Source of the DNA: Stigmatella ashevillena
GTDB lineage: Bacteria > Myxococcota > Myxococcia > Myxococcales > Myxococcaceae
Assembly: GCF_028368975.1 (NCBI RefSeq)
Contig: NZ_JAQNDM010000002.1
Span: 9,790,425 to 9,854,424, forward strand
Direction: 5' to 3'
DNA length: 64,000 nucleotides
In this document: positions 17,869-27,751 of the stretch, piece after piece
Position numbering within the stretch: the first letter of the stretch is position 1
Layout: each line of letters starts with the position of its first letter
Made by a program: the position numbers and the translations under genes
Notes under the pieces: generated by a model
Told to the model about the DNA's origin: nothing
The model's database searches: none
What the model saw: only the letters and a program-made list of their open reading frames with translations

Positions 17869-19479
17869 GTGGAAGTCCAAGGCATCAAGTTGTCCATGCC
17901 CGGCAGTCAGACGGTGGGACGGCTCAGCCTGCGTACCAAGATCCTTTGGATCACGGGCCTGTCTGGTGGCCTGGTGGCTGGCATTCTGAGTGCCGTGTTC
18001 TTGATGCAGATGCGCGACGCCTTGCGCGCCGAGTTGGCCACCCGCGCGCGGGTGATCAGCATCCAGATGGCCAACCACCTGGCGCCAGACGTGGCCTCCG
18101 TGGATCAGGCGACGCTTCAGAAAGAGGTGGACGCCACGCTGCGCGATGTGCCGGACGTGGCGTACCTGCTGGTGCGCAACCAGGTGGGCACCGTGATGGC
18201 CATCGCCAACAAGAAGGAATTCACCGGCGCGGAGATGGTGAAGGCCACCCAGGGCGAGGAGGCCGTGGACCGGTGGGTGACGGTGGCGGAGAAGCCGGCC
18301 CTGGAGACCTCCACGCCCATTGTCTTCGCCATGCGCGGAGACACGGTGCCCTCGAAGGTCGGCACGGTGCAGGTGGGCATCCAGCTCGACTCGCTCTCGG
18401 CGTCGATCTCCTCGGTGGTGTGGCAGGCGTTGGGGCTGGGGCTGCTGGTGCTGATGCTCTGCCTGGTGGCAGCGGCCCTGTTGTCCCAATTGGTGACGGT
18501 GCCGCTGGAGCGGCTGGGACGGGCGGCGGCGGGCATCGCGTCGGGGGACCTGCGCCAGCAGATCGACGCGCGGGGCAATGACGAGATTGGCGAGCTGGCC
18601 CGGAGCTTCGCGAAGATGGCGGAGACGGTGACCCACATGCTGGCGGACCTGCGCAACGCCGCGGCGGACATCGAGCGCGAGGCGACCAGCGTGCTCACCA
18701 CCTCCACGCAGCAGTCCGCCATGGCCCACGAGCAGGCCTCCGCCATCAACGAGACGAGCACCACGGTGGCGGAGATCGCCCAGACGTCCAAACAGGCGAC
18801 GACCTACGCCGACTCGGTGATCAGCGGCACGCAGCGCTCCGAGGCGCTGTCCAGCGAGGGCCAGAAAGTGGTGGCCGAGAGCGTCTCCGGCATGGAGAAG
18901 CTGGGGCAGCAGGTGCGCGCCATCGCCGTGGCCATCACCGAGCTGCACGAGCGCACGCTGCAGATCAGCGACATCATCACCACCGTGCGCGATGTGGCCG
19001 AGCAGTCGAACCTGCTGGCGCTCAACGCCTCCATCGAGGCGGCCAAGGCCGGCGAGCACGGCCGGGGCTTCGCGGTGGTGGCCATGGAGATGCGCACCCT
19101 GGCCGAGCAGTCCAAGGTGGCCGCCAACCAGGTGCGGGGCCTGCTCAGCGAGGTGCAGAAGGGCACCAAGGCGGCGGTGGCGGTCACCGAAGAGGGCAGC
19201 CGCCGTGCCCAGGCCGCCATGGCGCTGGCGCAGAGCGCGGGCTCGGCCATTCTTGGCCTGGCCGAGGTCATCCGGGAGTCCTCGTCGGCGGCGCGGCAGA
19301 TCGCCGGCAATACCCGTCAGCAGACCATTGGCGTGGAGCAGATCGCCACCGCCATGAGCGAGCTGTCCTCGGCGACGGCGGACAGTGTCCTGGGTACCCG
19401 GCAAATCGAGCAGGTGGCGGGCAATCTTTCCAATCTCTCCAAGCGCTTCTCGGAGCTTGTAGGTAGATATCAGCTATGA
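17869..19479 (+). CDS. mcp: methyl-accepting chemotaxis protein, transmembrane
   Basis: The receptor has 536 residues. TM1 is at about 25-46 and TM2 at about 184-208, bounding a short periplasmic sensor domain of about 135 residues that I cannot assign to a ligand family. A HAMP domain follows ([28 protein letters not shown]), then the long helical signalling domain with the conserved hairpin tip [19 protein letters not shown]. The start is decided by a perfect AAGGAGG five bases before GTG 17869. Its stop overlaps the following cheY start. It is the only receptor in the cluster. Confidence 0.93.
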   Translation: MEVQGIKLSMPGSQTVGRLSLRTKILWITGLSGGLVAGILSAVFLMQMRDALRAELATRARVISIQMANHLAPDVASVDQATLQKEVDATLRDVPDVAYLLVRNQVGTVMAIANKKEFTGAEMVKATQGEEAVDRWVTVAEKPALETSTPIVFAMRGDTVPSKVGTVQVGIQLDSLSASISSVVWQALGLGLLVLMLCLVAAALLSQLVTVPLERLGRAAAGIASGDLRQQIDARGNDEIGELARSFAKMAETVTHMLADLRNAAADIEREATSVLTTSTQQSAMAHEQASAINETSTTVAEIAQTSKQATTYADSVISGTQRSEALSSEGQKVVAESVSGMEKLGQQVRAIAVAITELHERTLQISDIITTVRDVAEQSNLLALNASIEAAKAGEHGRGFAVVAMEMRTLAEQSKVAANQVRGLLSEVQKGTKAAVAVTEEGSRRAQAAMALAQSAGSAILGLAEVIRESSSAARQIAGNTRQQTIGVEQIATAMSELSSATADSVLGTRQIEQVAGNLSNLSKRFSELVGRYQL

Positions 19480-19889
19480 ACACGGTCGGAACACGCGGTC
19501 CCATGAAAGTCTTGATCGTCGAAGACACGAAGACGATCACGAACCTGTTGCAGGTGTACCTGATGGGCTGGGGGCTCCAGTTCTTCGATGCCGGCAACGG
19601 CACCCAGGGCTTGGCGAAAGCGCGGGAGATGAAGCCGGACCTCATCATCTCCGATGTGCAGATGCCGGAGATGGATGGCTTCGCGCTGTGCGCGGCGATC
19701 CGGGCGGACTCGGGGCTGCATGCCACCCCCTTTCTGCTCCTCACCTCGCTCAAGGATGACGCCAGCCGGCAGCGCGGACGGTTGGTGGGGGCGAGTGCCT
19801 TTCTCAACAAGCCCGTCTCGGTGGATGAGCTGCGCGAGCGCGTGCGCGAGCTGTTGAAGCTGCCCATGAAGACCCCGGCGGGTCGCTGA
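19476..19889 (+). CDS. cheY: CheY-type single-domain response regulator
   Basis: This is a stand-alone receiver of about 128 residues with the pocket VEDTK, phosphoacceptor in [11 protein letters not shown] and conserved Lys in [10 protein letters not shown]. It carries no output domain, so it should act by binding a target after phosphorylation by the adjacent CheA. ATG 19476 overlaps the mcp TGA; ATG 19503, giving a start nearer the family norm, is the alternative. The next gene, a second cheW, starts seven bases after its stop. Confidence 0.92.
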   Translation: MNTVGTRGPMKVLIVEDTKTITNLLQVYLMGWGLQFFDAGNGTQGLAKAREMKPDLIISDVQMPEMDGFALCAAIRADSGLHATPFLLLTSLKDDASRQRGRLVGASAFLNKPVSVDELRERVRELLKLPMKTPAGR

Positions 19890-19896
19890 GCCCGGA

Positions 19897-20472
19897 ATGC
19901 CCAACGAAGACGCCAGGCAAGAGATCGACTACGCCGGGTTGAAGAGGCGGCTCGACGACGCGCGTTCGTTGGGGCTCGACGAGGCTCTCAGCTCGGAGAA
20001 GCGCCGGGAGGTGCTGTCGGCCCGGGCGAAGATGCTGGCGAAGTCCCGCGACGAGATCCGCCCCTCGGTGCTCACGGTGCTCACCTTCCAGGTGGGGGGC
20101 GAGCGATACTCCGTGCCCATCGAGCAGGTGGACCACGTGATGGAGTCGCGGGGCCTGTGCTCGCTGCCAGGCGCGCCCCGGCACGTGCTGGGGGCGATCT
20201 TCTCGCGCTCGCGCGTGGTGCCGGTGCTGGACCTGCGGCAGATGTTGGGGCTGGAAGGGGGCGGCATGTCCGATCTGGGCAAGGTGGTGGTGGTGGACGT
20301 AGGCGGAGAGGCTTTTGGCGTCGCCGCGGAGCAGGTCGATGGGCGTCAGGAGCTGCTGCGCACCACGTTGTCCCAGCCTCCGCCTGGACCCTTTTTGTTC
20401 CTCACGCCGGATCGGCTGACGGTGCTCGACGTGGAGAAGCTCGGCAGCCCTGCCACGGCGAGACGAGGGTAG
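19897..20472 (+). CDS. cheW: CheW-like coupling protein, second copy
   Basis: The 191-residue protein has a charged helical N-terminal extension of about 55 residues and a CheW domain: VLTFQVGGERYSVPIEQVDHVME, PGAPRHVLGAIFSRSRVVPVLDLR, GKVVVVDVGGEAFGVAAEQVDG. It differs clearly from the first cheW of the operon, so the two are not a recent duplication. It lies between cheY and cheA with gaps of 7 and 9 bases. Confidence 0.92.
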   Translation: MPNEDARQEIDYAGLKRRLDDARSLGLDEALSSEKRREVLSARAKMLAKSRDEIRPSVLTVLTFQVGGERYSVPIEQVDHVMESRGLCSLPGAPRHVLGAIFSRSRVVPVLDLRQMLGLEGGGMSDLGKVVVVDVGGEAFGVAAEQVDGRQELLRTTLSQPPPGPFLFLTPDRLTVLDVEKLGSPATARRG

Positions 20473-20481
20473 GCACGGCCC

Positions 20482-23010
20482 ATGGATCCGCAGGTGCTTC
20501 GCAGCATCTGGCCCATCTTCTCCGCGGAGACGCGCGAGCAGATCCAGGCCATTGGTACGAAAGTCCTCGGGCTGGAGCAGGAGCCGACCGAGCGTGAGCC
20601 GGATCTGCTCCCGTCGCTGAAGCGGCTGGTGCACAGCTTGAAGGGCTCCGCCGCCAGCCTGGGCCTCATGGACATCGAGCAGGTGGTCCATGCCATCGAG
20701 GATGGTCTGGCGCGCCTGAGTCCAGGAGACCGGTTGGCCAGGGACTTGGTGGAGGCGACCCTGCGGGGGCTCTCCTCCATCGAGGTGGCGCTCGGGCGGG
20801 GCGACGTCGGCGAAGTGCCCTCCATCGATGGGCTGCCGTCCCTGTTGACCGCGCTGGGACACGAGGCCGAGCCTCCCAGCCCGGCGGAAGGTTTTCAGCA
20901 GGACGCGCTCGAATCGTTGGACAAGCTGGAGTCGGCGTTGATCGCCCTGTGCTCACCGAACGTGCCGGACCGCGGCGCGCGGGTGCAGTCGGCGGTGGCG
21001 ACGGCGCAAGCGCTTCAGGACGGCGCGGAAGCGGCGCAGGATGGGCGCGTGGCTCCGATCGTGGAGCGGGTGGTCGCGAGCTTCGCGAAGATGGAGCAGG
21101 GCGGGGACGCTGCGAGCATCGCCGCGTCGGAGCTTGCGGGACTCCTCGTCGAACTGCGCACGGCGATGACGCCCGCCACGCCCGAGCCGACCGCCCTCTC
21201 GTCCAAGCCCGCGGCCCCCGAGGCCGTGGCCTCCCGTCCCGTGGCCGAGGCTCCCGCCAGCGAGTCTGCGGCGGGAGGTGCGCCGAGAGGGCAGGTGGAT
21301 CAGGCGATTCGCGTCTCGGTGAAGACGCTAGACTCGCTGGCGCTCCAGGTGGAGCACCTCATCGCGGGCCGCTTCCAGCAGGCGCGGCGGACCGAATCCC
21401 AGCGGGAGCTGTTGGACCGGACCCATGACGTGGTAGTGGGCCTGGAGCGGGCCGCCTCGCAGCTGTCCTTGTCCGGAGGCGGGGCCGTGCTGGACTCGCT
21501 GCGGTCCAGCGCCAACCACCTGCGGGATGTGCAGAAGAAGCTGGCGGATCTGCTGAAGGAGGCCACCCGGGACGGTGAGCAGCTCAACCTCGTGGCCCAG
21601 GTGGTGCGCGATGACCTCCGAGATCTGCGCATGGTGCCCTCCGCGCAGATGCTCGAGCCGCTGCGCCGCACGGTGCGGGAACTGGGCGCCCGTCTGGGCA
21701 AGAAGGTGGATCTGGTCCTCGCGGGGACGGAGGTGCGCCTGGATCGGCGCATCCTGGATGCCCTGAAGGATCCGTTGCTGCACCTGGTGCGCAACGCCAT
21801 CGACCATGGCCTGGAGACGGTGGAAGTCCGGCGCGCCACCGGCAAGTCCGAGGCGGGCACCCTCTGGGTCCGCGTGGAGTCCCGGGGTACGCGCATCGCA
21901 GTGGTGGTGGAGGACAACGGGGCGGGTTTGTCTCCGGAGCGCGTGCGGGCCACGGCGGTGAAGCGTGGGTTGCTGTCCGCCGAGGCGGCGGCCCGGCTTC
22001 CGGATGATCAGGCCGCGCGGCTCATTTTTCAGCCGGGCTTCTCCACCCGGGATGAAGTGACGGCGACTTCCGGCCGAGGGGTGGGGTTGGACGTGGTGCA
22101 TGCCACGGCCCAGCGCCTTCAAGGCGCGGTCGAGGTGGCGTACACGGAAGGGCAGGGGACGCGCTTCACCATCGATCTGCCCCTGACGCTGGCCGCCGCG
22201 CTGGGGCTGCTGGTGCGGGTGGGGACCAACGTCGTGGTCGTTCCCTCCGATGTCGTCAAGCGCGTGGTGCGGTTGGCGCCGGACGATGTGGGCACGGTGG
22301 CGGGCCGGGTCGTGGCCCGGCTGGATGGAGAGCAGCTCAGCTTCCGCTCGCTCGCAGAGTCCATCGGACTGCCCCGGCTCCCGATGGCGCTCGATTCGGG
22401 AAAGGTGCAGACCGCGATGCTCCTCACGCTGGGCCAGGAGCGCGCCGTGTTCGCCATCGACGAGGTGGTGGGACAGCAGGACATCGTCGTCCGGTCTCTC
22501 GGACGGCACCTGAAGGAAGTGACGCACCTGGCGGGGGCCGCTGTGCTGGATGATGGCCGCCTGGTGCCGGTGATCAACGCTCCGGAGTTGCTGCGTGCCG
22601 CGTCGCCGACAGCCCGCGTCACCGCGGAGGTTCGCCGCCCGCGCATCCTGGTTTGTGACGACGCGCTCACCACCCGCTTCGCCATGAAGGCACTGCTGGA
22701 GATTGCCGGCTATCCGGTGGTCACCGCCGCGGATGGCCAGGAAGCCTGGGAGGTGCTGGAGCGGACCCAGTGCCAACTCGTGGTCAGCGACTGGCAGATG
22801 CCGCGGCTGGATGGCGTGGGGCTCGCGCGGCGCATCCGGGCCCACCCCACGCTCAACCGCACGCCCATCATCCTCGTCACCTCGCTCGACAGCCCCGAGG
22901 AGCGGGCCGCGGGACTCGAGGCTGGCGCGGATGGCTACATCGTCAAGCGCGAGGTCGAGCGCGGCAAGTTGCTGGAGCTTGTCCGCCAGCTCATGCCCGC
23001 GTCCGGCTGA
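20482..23010 (+). CDS. cheA: CheA histidine kinase fused to a receiver domain
   Basis: This is the central kinase of the chemosensory system, 842 residues. The Hpt domain (1-105) carries the phosphorylated His51 in RLVHSLKGSAASLGL. A variable Ala-rich linker follows with no obvious P2 domain; dimerisation and ATPase domains (about 275-555) contain LVRNAIDHGLE, VEDNGAGLSP and GRGVGLDVV; a CheW-like P5 domain is at about 560-700; and a C-terminal receiver (about 712-838) has CDDA and SDWQMPRLDG. The CheA-REC fusion is as in FrzE and in the M. xanthus Che4 kinase. It is the last gene of the operon. Confidence 0.93.
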   Translation: MDPQVLRSIWPIFSAETREQIQAIGTKVLGLEQEPTEREPDLLPSLKRLVHSLKGSAASLGLMDIEQVVHAIEDGLARLSPGDRLARDLVEATLRGLSSIEVALGRGDVGEVPSIDGLPSLLTALGHEAEPPSPAEGFQQDALESLDKLESALIALCSPNVPDRGARVQSAVATAQALQDGAEAAQDGRVAPIVERVVASFAKMEQGGDAASIAASELAGLLVELRTAMTPATPEPTALSSKPAAPEAVASRPVAEAPASESAAGGAPRGQVDQAIRVSVKTLDSLALQVEHLIAGRFQQARRTESQRELLDRTHDVVVGLERAASQLSLSGGGAVLDSLRSSANHLRDVQKKLADLLKEATRDGEQLNLVAQVVRDDLRDLRMVPSAQMLEPLRRTVRELGARLGKKVDLVLAGTEVRLDRRILDALKDPLLHLVRNAIDHGLETVEVRRATGKSEAGTLWVRVESRGTRIAVVVEDNGAGLSPERVRATAVKRGLLSAEAAARLPDDQAARLIFQPGFSTRDEVTATSGRGVGLDVVHATAQRLQGAVEVAYTEGQGTRFTIDLPLTLAAALGLLVRVGTNVVVVPSDVVKRVVRLAPDDVGTVAGRVVARLDGEQLSFRSLAESIGLPRLPMALDSGKVQTAMLLTLGQERAVFAIDEVVGQQDIVVRSLGRHLKEVTHLAGAAVLDDGRLVPVINAPELLRAASPTARVTAEVRRPRILVCDDALTTRFAMKALLEIAGYPVVTAADGQEAWEVLERTQCQLVVSDWQMPRLDGVGLARRIRAHPTLNRTPIILVTSLDSPEERAAGLEAGADGYIVKREVERGKLLELVRQLMPASG

Positions 23011-23017
23011 GCCGGAC
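23001..23017 (+). terminator. hairpin with the cheA stop codon in its loop
   Basis: GTCCGGC-TGA-GCCGGAC forms a 7-bp perfect stem whose three-base loop is the cheA TGA. It is immediately followed by a second hairpin at 23032-23057. The role (termination or mRNA stability) is inferred. Confidence 0.4.
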
Positions 23018-23031
23018 TGGGACGGTGTGGG

Positions 23032-23057
23032 GCCCGCGGAGCGCTCAGGCCGCGGGC
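23032..23057. terminator. bidirectional hairpin between cheA and the convergent kinase gene
   Basis: An 8-bp perfect GC stem (GCCCGCGG/CCGCGGGC) with a 10-nt loop overlaps the last codons of the minus-strand gene. No T-tract is present on either side. Confidence 0.5.
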
Positions 23058-24070
23058 AGGTTCAGGGTCAGCTCCAGCGGGTGCCCCTCGGTGATCGACA
23101 GGGTGCCCCCCAGCAGTTGGACGAGCGGCTCCAGCCGCTTCACCACCGGCTTCGCGAGGGGGCGTTCCGCCGGAGCGCTCAGGTGCAGCCGCCACATCTT
23201 CATGGGCTCGCGCGCTTCGATGGTGCCCGTCGCCTCCACGGCCCCCGTGCCCTCCAGGCCCCGTGCCAGCGTCCGCATCAACAACGCGAGCGTGGAAGCG
23301 GGGCCCTTCAGCGGAACCGTCGCCGGGCCCTGGAGGCTCAGGCTCAGCTTTCGGGGAGCTTGGGAGGACGGGGTGAACGCGGTGCTGAGCAACGCCCGCA
23401 GATCCTCCGGAGCACTGCCCGGAGCAAGCCGCTGGGAGATGAGCGTGTTCATGTCCTGGGTCGCGCTCATCATGCGTTGCAGGTAGCGCTCCACGGGGGG
23501 CGTCAGCTCGCCGATCATCCCCTTGCGCATCATGTCGAGGTAGCCGCGGATGACGAGCAAAGGCGTCCGCAGATCATGTGAGGCCCGGGAGCGGTTGCGT
23601 TCCCGGAAGCTCAAGGCCTTGGCCTGCTCGCGCAACTCCCGGCCCAGACGGGCCTGCCGGGCCTGGGCGTCGATCTCCCGCTTTCGCGCCGCCAGCAGGC
23701 TGCTACCGAGCCGTGCGAACCGCTCCAGCACCGGGCGCTCCGCGCTCCCGAGCCGCTCCGGGCTCACGGCCAGGGTGATGCGCCCGTGCTTCACCAGGAA
23801 GCCCTGTGGGGCCCGCGTGGCTCCCGAGACCGACACCCGTCGGCCCGCCTCGGAGATCCGGTTCCTTCCTTCATAGAGGACGATGCTCGTGGCGCCCGTG
23901 AGCCTCATCACCTCTCGGGGGAGCACCTCCAATCCGGCTTGCGCTCCTTTCTGAAGCGCCCGCTCGGAGATGGTCGCAAGCGCTCGTTCAACGCCCACCG
24001 GGTCCAGTCCTTCACCAATGCTACGCCGCCCACCCAAAGCTCCCGATTGCACGTTCACAGGAATGCGCAT
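23045..24070 (-). CDS. degenerate sensor histidine kinase-like protein
   Basis: The N-terminal 150 residues look like a GAF-type sensor region (GATSIVLYEGRNRISEAG). A coiled-coil linker leads to a clear dimerisation helix with the H box ASHDLRTPLLVIRGYLDMM. The expected ATPase domain is weak: the N-box position reads LALLMRTLARGLEG, and I find no DxGxG or GxGLGL motif. It may therefore be a phosphotransfer or regulatory pseudokinase. ATG 24070 was chosen; a GTG at 24139 would add 23 residues. It converges on cheA, so a link to the che system is only positional. Confidence 0.75.
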   Translation of the reverse strand: MRIPVNVQSGALGGRRSIGEGLDPVGVERALATISERALQKGAQAGLEVLPREVMRLTGATSIVLYEGRNRISEAGRRVSVSGATRAPQGFLVKHGRITLAVSPERLGSAERPVLERFARLGSSLLAARKREIDAQARQARLGRELREQAKALSFRERNRSRASHDLRTPLLVIRGYLDMMRKGMIGELTPPVERYLQRMMSATQDMNTLISQRLAPGSAPEDLRALLSTAFTPSSQAPRKLSLSLQGPATVPLKGPASTLALLMRTLARGLEGTGAVEATGTIEAREPMKMWRLHLSAPAERPLAKPVVKRLEPLVQLLGGTLSITEGHPLELTLNLPAA

Positions 24071-24268
24071 GGAACGCTCAGGGCGCAACGTTGCCCACCC
24101 TGGGAGTCGAGTCCCACAGTCGTAGGAAGTTATTTTCACATTCTGCCCTGGGGGGCACCTGAAGTTTTACCGGCCTGCCTGGATGGCCTGATCCAAAACC
24201 CCTGCAACATCAAGAGCTTCGCGCTGGCCGACGGATTGCTACGAGGCTTGGGACGGCGGAAGGGATTG

Positions 24269-26344
24269 ATGAGTACTCTCGACTATTACACGACTCTCGT
24301 ACGGCTCGCGCCCACTGCCGTGGCGAAAAGCGCGGTGCGCCGCGTTCAGGGCGCCGCCAGGCAGGCGCTCTACCGGCACCGTGAGCGCGTGGACGAGCAG
24401 CGCCTCCTTCAGGCCTACGCAGCCGTGTCCGCCGATGAGCTGGTGGGCAACCTGCTCGCGACGCGCAACACCCTCATCTGGTGTGAGACGCGGCAGCGGG
24501 CCTCTGTCCTGGAGGCGCTCGCGGCGGTGCCAGGGGCCGCGGAGCGCGCCCTCGAGCGTGCCCATACGGCGCTTCGCCAGGAGTTCGACGTCTTCGGAAC
24601 GCGGGTGGTTTTCGGCGAGGGCCGTCCCGTGGACTGGTCCCGGGATCCGGTGAGCGGTCACGCGTATCCCTTGGAAGATGTGGCGCAGTTGAAGCTGCTG
24701 CGGCCGGGTTCGGATCCGAAATACCCCTGGGTGCTCGGGCGGCTCGACAGCCTCGTGGCGCTGGGGCAGGGCTACTGGGTGGAGCAGGCGGAGCCGGAGC
24801 GTGCCCGTTTCGCGCGAGCCTTCGTTCTTCAGACGCTGGACTTCCTCCAGGCCAACCCGCTGGGCATGGGCGTGCACTGGTCCTGCCCCATGGAGATCTC
24901 CCTGCGCGCGGCGAATCTCGCGCAGGCGCTCGCCCTGTTCGCGGAGGCCCCGGAAGTTCAACGCCCTGAGTTCCTCGTGCCCGTGCTGGGGGCGCTGGCC
25001 GAGCACACCGCTTGGGTGGAGGCCCACCTCGAAGACCAAGGGGCGGTTCCCAACAACCACCTCGTTTCCAATTACGTGGGCCTGCTGGTGACGGGCCTGC
25101 TGTTCCCCGAGCTTCCGGGAGCCCTTCGCCAGGTGTCCCTGGCGGTGAAGGGGCTGCGCGCGCAGATGGAGGCGCAGGTGCACCCAGAGGGCACGTCCTT
25201 CGAAGGCTCGATTCCCTACCACCGGCTCGCGGTGGAGCTGTTCACCCTGGCACATGTGGTGGGACAGGCCGCGGGGGTCTCGCTCGGCGAGATGTACCTG
25301 GAGCGCCTGAGGGGGATGTTCCGGGCCGTGCGCGCGTGGTGCTCGGAGCAGGGGTTGGCGCCGCAGGTGGGCGACAACGACTCGGGCCGGATTTTTCCCC
25401 TCCGGGATCGCGCGGATCTGGACCATGGCTACCTCGTCCCCCTGGGCGCGGCGCTCCTGGGTGACGAGACGCTGGCGGGCGGTGACTTTCCGGACGAAGC
25501 GGCGTGGCTGCTGGGGCGGCCGGGCCTGGAGCGGTTTCAGGCCCTTCGCCCGGCGGGGCCTCCTGCCTCGGTGAGCTTCCCCGCGAGCGGATTCCACGTG
25601 TTGCGTGGGGCGGGAGCGGTCATCACCGTGAGCGCGGGGCCCCAGGGACAAGGTGGGGTGGGAGGCCACAGCCACAACGACAAGCTCTCCTTCGAACTGC
25701 ACCTGAAGGGTGTGTCCGTCATCGTGGATCCGGGCACTGGCACGTACACGCGCGAGCCCGCGCAGCGCAATGCCTTCCGGAGCACAGCCGCCCACAACAC
25801 GCTGATGGTGGATGGCGTGGAGCAGGTGGCGATTGTTCCCGAGCGGCTCTTCGCGCTTCCCGAGGCGGCGCGAGCACGGGTGGAGATATTCCAGTCCGGC
25901 GTGGAGCTGGACCGGCTCTGTGCGCGGCATGACGGTTACCGGACGCTGCCCTCACCCGTGGGCGTCGAGCGGACCTTCCTGCTCGACAAGCGTGAGCGGG
26001 CGCTGGCGGTGACGGATCGGCTCACGGGCACGGGCCAGCACAGCGTGGTGGGGCGGCTGCATGTGCCGGATGTACACGCGCGGCTGCGGGCGCCTCTTGC
26101 AGAAGAGCTCGCGAGGGCCTTGCGCGTACCGGATGCACCGCGCACCTTCGAGCCGCTCGGTGTGGAGCTGGGACCCGAGGGCGCCGCGCGGGCATTGATT
26201 CTTTTCGGACTGGGGCTGGAGCCCCGATTGGATCCGTCCTGGTACTCGCCTGCGTATGGACGGGTCGAACCGGCACGGGTGGTGACTTACGGGGCGCAGT
26301 TGATGCCCCCGTCGTGGCTGCGGTGGGTGGTCGTCTTTTTGTGA
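24269..26344 (+). CDS. heparinase II/III-like protein (uronic-acid polysaccharide lyase family)
   Basis: The 691-residue protein has the two-part layout of the family: an alpha-helical toroid (about 30-370, with MGVHWSCPMEISLRAANL and EDQGAVPNNHLVSNYVG) and a beta-sandwich domain with GGHSHNDKLSFELHLKG and VDPGTGTYT. Family members cleave or remodel uronate-containing polysaccharides. No signal peptide is evident, so it may act inside or need another export route. GGAAGGG precedes ATG 24269. The next gene makes a nucleotide-sugar acid, which suggests a joint role in exopolysaccharide production. Confidence 0.88.
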   Translation: MSTLDYYTTLVRLAPTAVAKSAVRRVQGAARQALYRHRERVDEQRLLQAYAAVSADELVGNLLATRNTLIWCETRQRASVLEALAAVPGAAERALERAHTALRQEFDVFGTRVVFGEGRPVDWSRDPVSGHAYPLEDVAQLKLLRPGSDPKYPWVLGRLDSLVALGQGYWVEQAEPERARFARAFVLQTLDFLQANPLGMGVHWSCPMEISLRAANLAQALALFAEAPEVQRPEFLVPVLGALAEHTAWVEAHLEDQGAVPNNHLVSNYVGLLVTGLLFPELPGALRQVSLAVKGLRAQMEAQVHPEGTSFEGSIPYHRLAVELFTLAHVVGQAAGVSLGEMYLERLRGMFRAVRAWCSEQGLAPQVGDNDSGRIFPLRDRADLDHGYLVPLGAALLGDETLAGGDFPDEAAWLLGRPGLERFQALRPAGPPASVSFPASGFHVLRGAGAVITVSAGPQGQGGVGGHSHNDKLSFELHLKGVSVIVDPGTGTYTREPAQRNAFRSTAAHNTLMVDGVEQVAIVPERLFALPEAARARVEIFQSGVELDRLCARHDGYRTLPSPVGVERTFLLDKRERALAVTDRLTGTGQHSVVGRLHVPDVHARLRAPLAEELARALRVPDAPRTFEPLGVELGPEGAARALILFGLGLEPRLDPSWYSPAYGRVEPARVVTYGAQLMPPSWLRWVVVFL

Positions 26345-26400
26345 GGCTGTTGGGATGGGGCAACGCACTCCGTGCGGTGCTCCGACTGGGGAGATCGACG

Positions 26401-27726
26401 ATGCGACTGATGAAGAGCCCGTTGGTGGACATGATTCACAAGCGGGAGGCGAAGGTGGGCGTGGTGGGGCTGGGCTACGTGGGGCTGCCGTTGGGCATGG
26501 CGTTCGCGGAGGCCGGTTTTCCGGTGACGGGTCTCGACATCGACAAGCGCAAGATCGACAAGATCGGCAAGGGCGAGAGCTACATCAAGCACATCTCCAG
26601 CGAGCCGCTCAAGAAGCTCACGGGAGAAGGCAAGCTCCAGGCGACGTCGGACTTCGCCAAGGCGAAGGACATGGACTGCATCGTCATCTGCGTGCCCACG
26701 CCGCTGACGGCCTCGCGTGAGCCGGACATGAGCTTCATCATCCAGACGGGTGAGGCGCTGGCCCCCTACGTGCGGCCCAACCAGCTGTTCGTGTTGGAGT
26801 CCACCACGTACCCGGGCACCACGGAGGAAGTGCTCAAGCCGCTGCTGGAGAAGGGCGGCCTGAAGGCGGGCGTGGACTTCCACCTGGCCTTCAGCCCCGA
26901 GCGTGAGGATCCGGGCAACAAGAGCTTCAACACGAAGACCATTCCGAAGATCGTCGGCGGCTTCACGCCCTCGTGCCTCGAGGTGGCCCAGGCCCTCTAC
27001 GCCAGCGCGCTCAAGGAAATCGTTCCGGTGTCCTCCACGCGCGTGGCGGAGCTCTCCAAGCTGCTGGAGAACATCTTCCGGTGCGTGAACATCGCCATGG
27101 TCAACGAGATGAAGATGCTCTGCGACCGGATGAACATCGATGTGTGGGAGGTCATCCAGGCGGCCAGCACCAAGCCGTTCGGCTTCATGCCCTTCTTCCC
27201 GGGTCCGGGCCTCGGCGGCCACTGCATCCCGATCGATCCGTTCTACCTGACGTGGAAGGCGCGTGAGTACGAGTTCCACACCAAGTTCATCGAGCTGGCG
27301 GGCGAGGTGAACACGCAGATGCCCTACTACGTGGTGCAGCGCACCATGGAGGCGCTCAACAAGCACAAGAAGACGCTCAACGGCGCCAAGGTGCTCTGCC
27401 TGGGCGCGGCCTACAAGAAGGACATCGACGACATGCGCGAGAGCCCGAGCTTGCGCGTCATCTCGCTGCTCATCGAGAAGGGCGCCGAGGTCAGCTACCA
27501 CGATCCGTATGTGCCGAAGCTGGAGAAGGGCCACGGCTTCCACCACGAGATGAAGTCCGTGCCGCTGACGTCCGAGACGTACGCGGAGTACGATGCGGTG
27601 GTCATCCTCACCGACCACTCCAACATCGACTACGCCACGGTGGTGCAGAAGTCCCAGTGCGTCGTCGACACGCGCAACGCCACGAAGCTGGTGGGCCCGG
27701 GGCGTGAGAAGGTCATGAAGGCTTAG
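26401..27726 (+). CDS. UDP-sugar 6-dehydrogenase (WecC/WbpA-type)
   Basis: The NAD-dependent enzyme would oxidise a UDP-hexose(N-acetyl) to the uronic acid. The Rossmann motif VGVVGLGYVGLPLG lies at the N-terminus, FSPERED near 165, the catalytic cysteine segment GGHCIPIDPFYL near 280, and the C-terminal UDP-binding domain contains LGAAYKKDIDDMRESPSL. The HCIPIDP form points to UDP-GlcNAc/ManNAc dehydrogenases rather than UDP-glucose. GGGGAG precedes ATG 26401; a GTG at 26341 overlapping the previous stop is the alternative. It directly follows the heparinase-like gene in the same direction. Confidence 0.92.
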   Translation: MRLMKSPLVDMIHKREAKVGVVGLGYVGLPLGMAFAEAGFPVTGLDIDKRKIDKIGKGESYIKHISSEPLKKLTGEGKLQATSDFAKAKDMDCIVICVPTPLTASREPDMSFIIQTGEALAPYVRPNQLFVLESTTYPGTTEEVLKPLLEKGGLKAGVDFHLAFSPEREDPGNKSFNTKTIPKIVGGFTPSCLEVAQALYASALKEIVPVSSTRVAELSKLLENIFRCVNIAMVNEMKMLCDRMNIDVWEVIQAASTKPFGFMPFFPGPGLGGHCIPIDPFYLTWKAREYEFHTKFIELAGEVNTQMPYYVVQRTMEALNKHKKTLNGAKVLCLGAAYKKDIDDMRESPSLRVISLLIEKGAEVSYHDPYVPKLEKGHGFHHEMKSVPLTSETYAEYDAVVILTDHSNIDYATVVQKSQCVVDTRNATKLVGPGREKVMKA

Positions 27727-27751
27727 TCCAGCCACAAGCTGGGCTTGCAGC

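Noticed and set aside
23786-24268. Longer start for the heparinase-like gene
   Set aside because: The extension is antisense to the degenerate kinase gene, and ATG 24269 has a good ribosome site.
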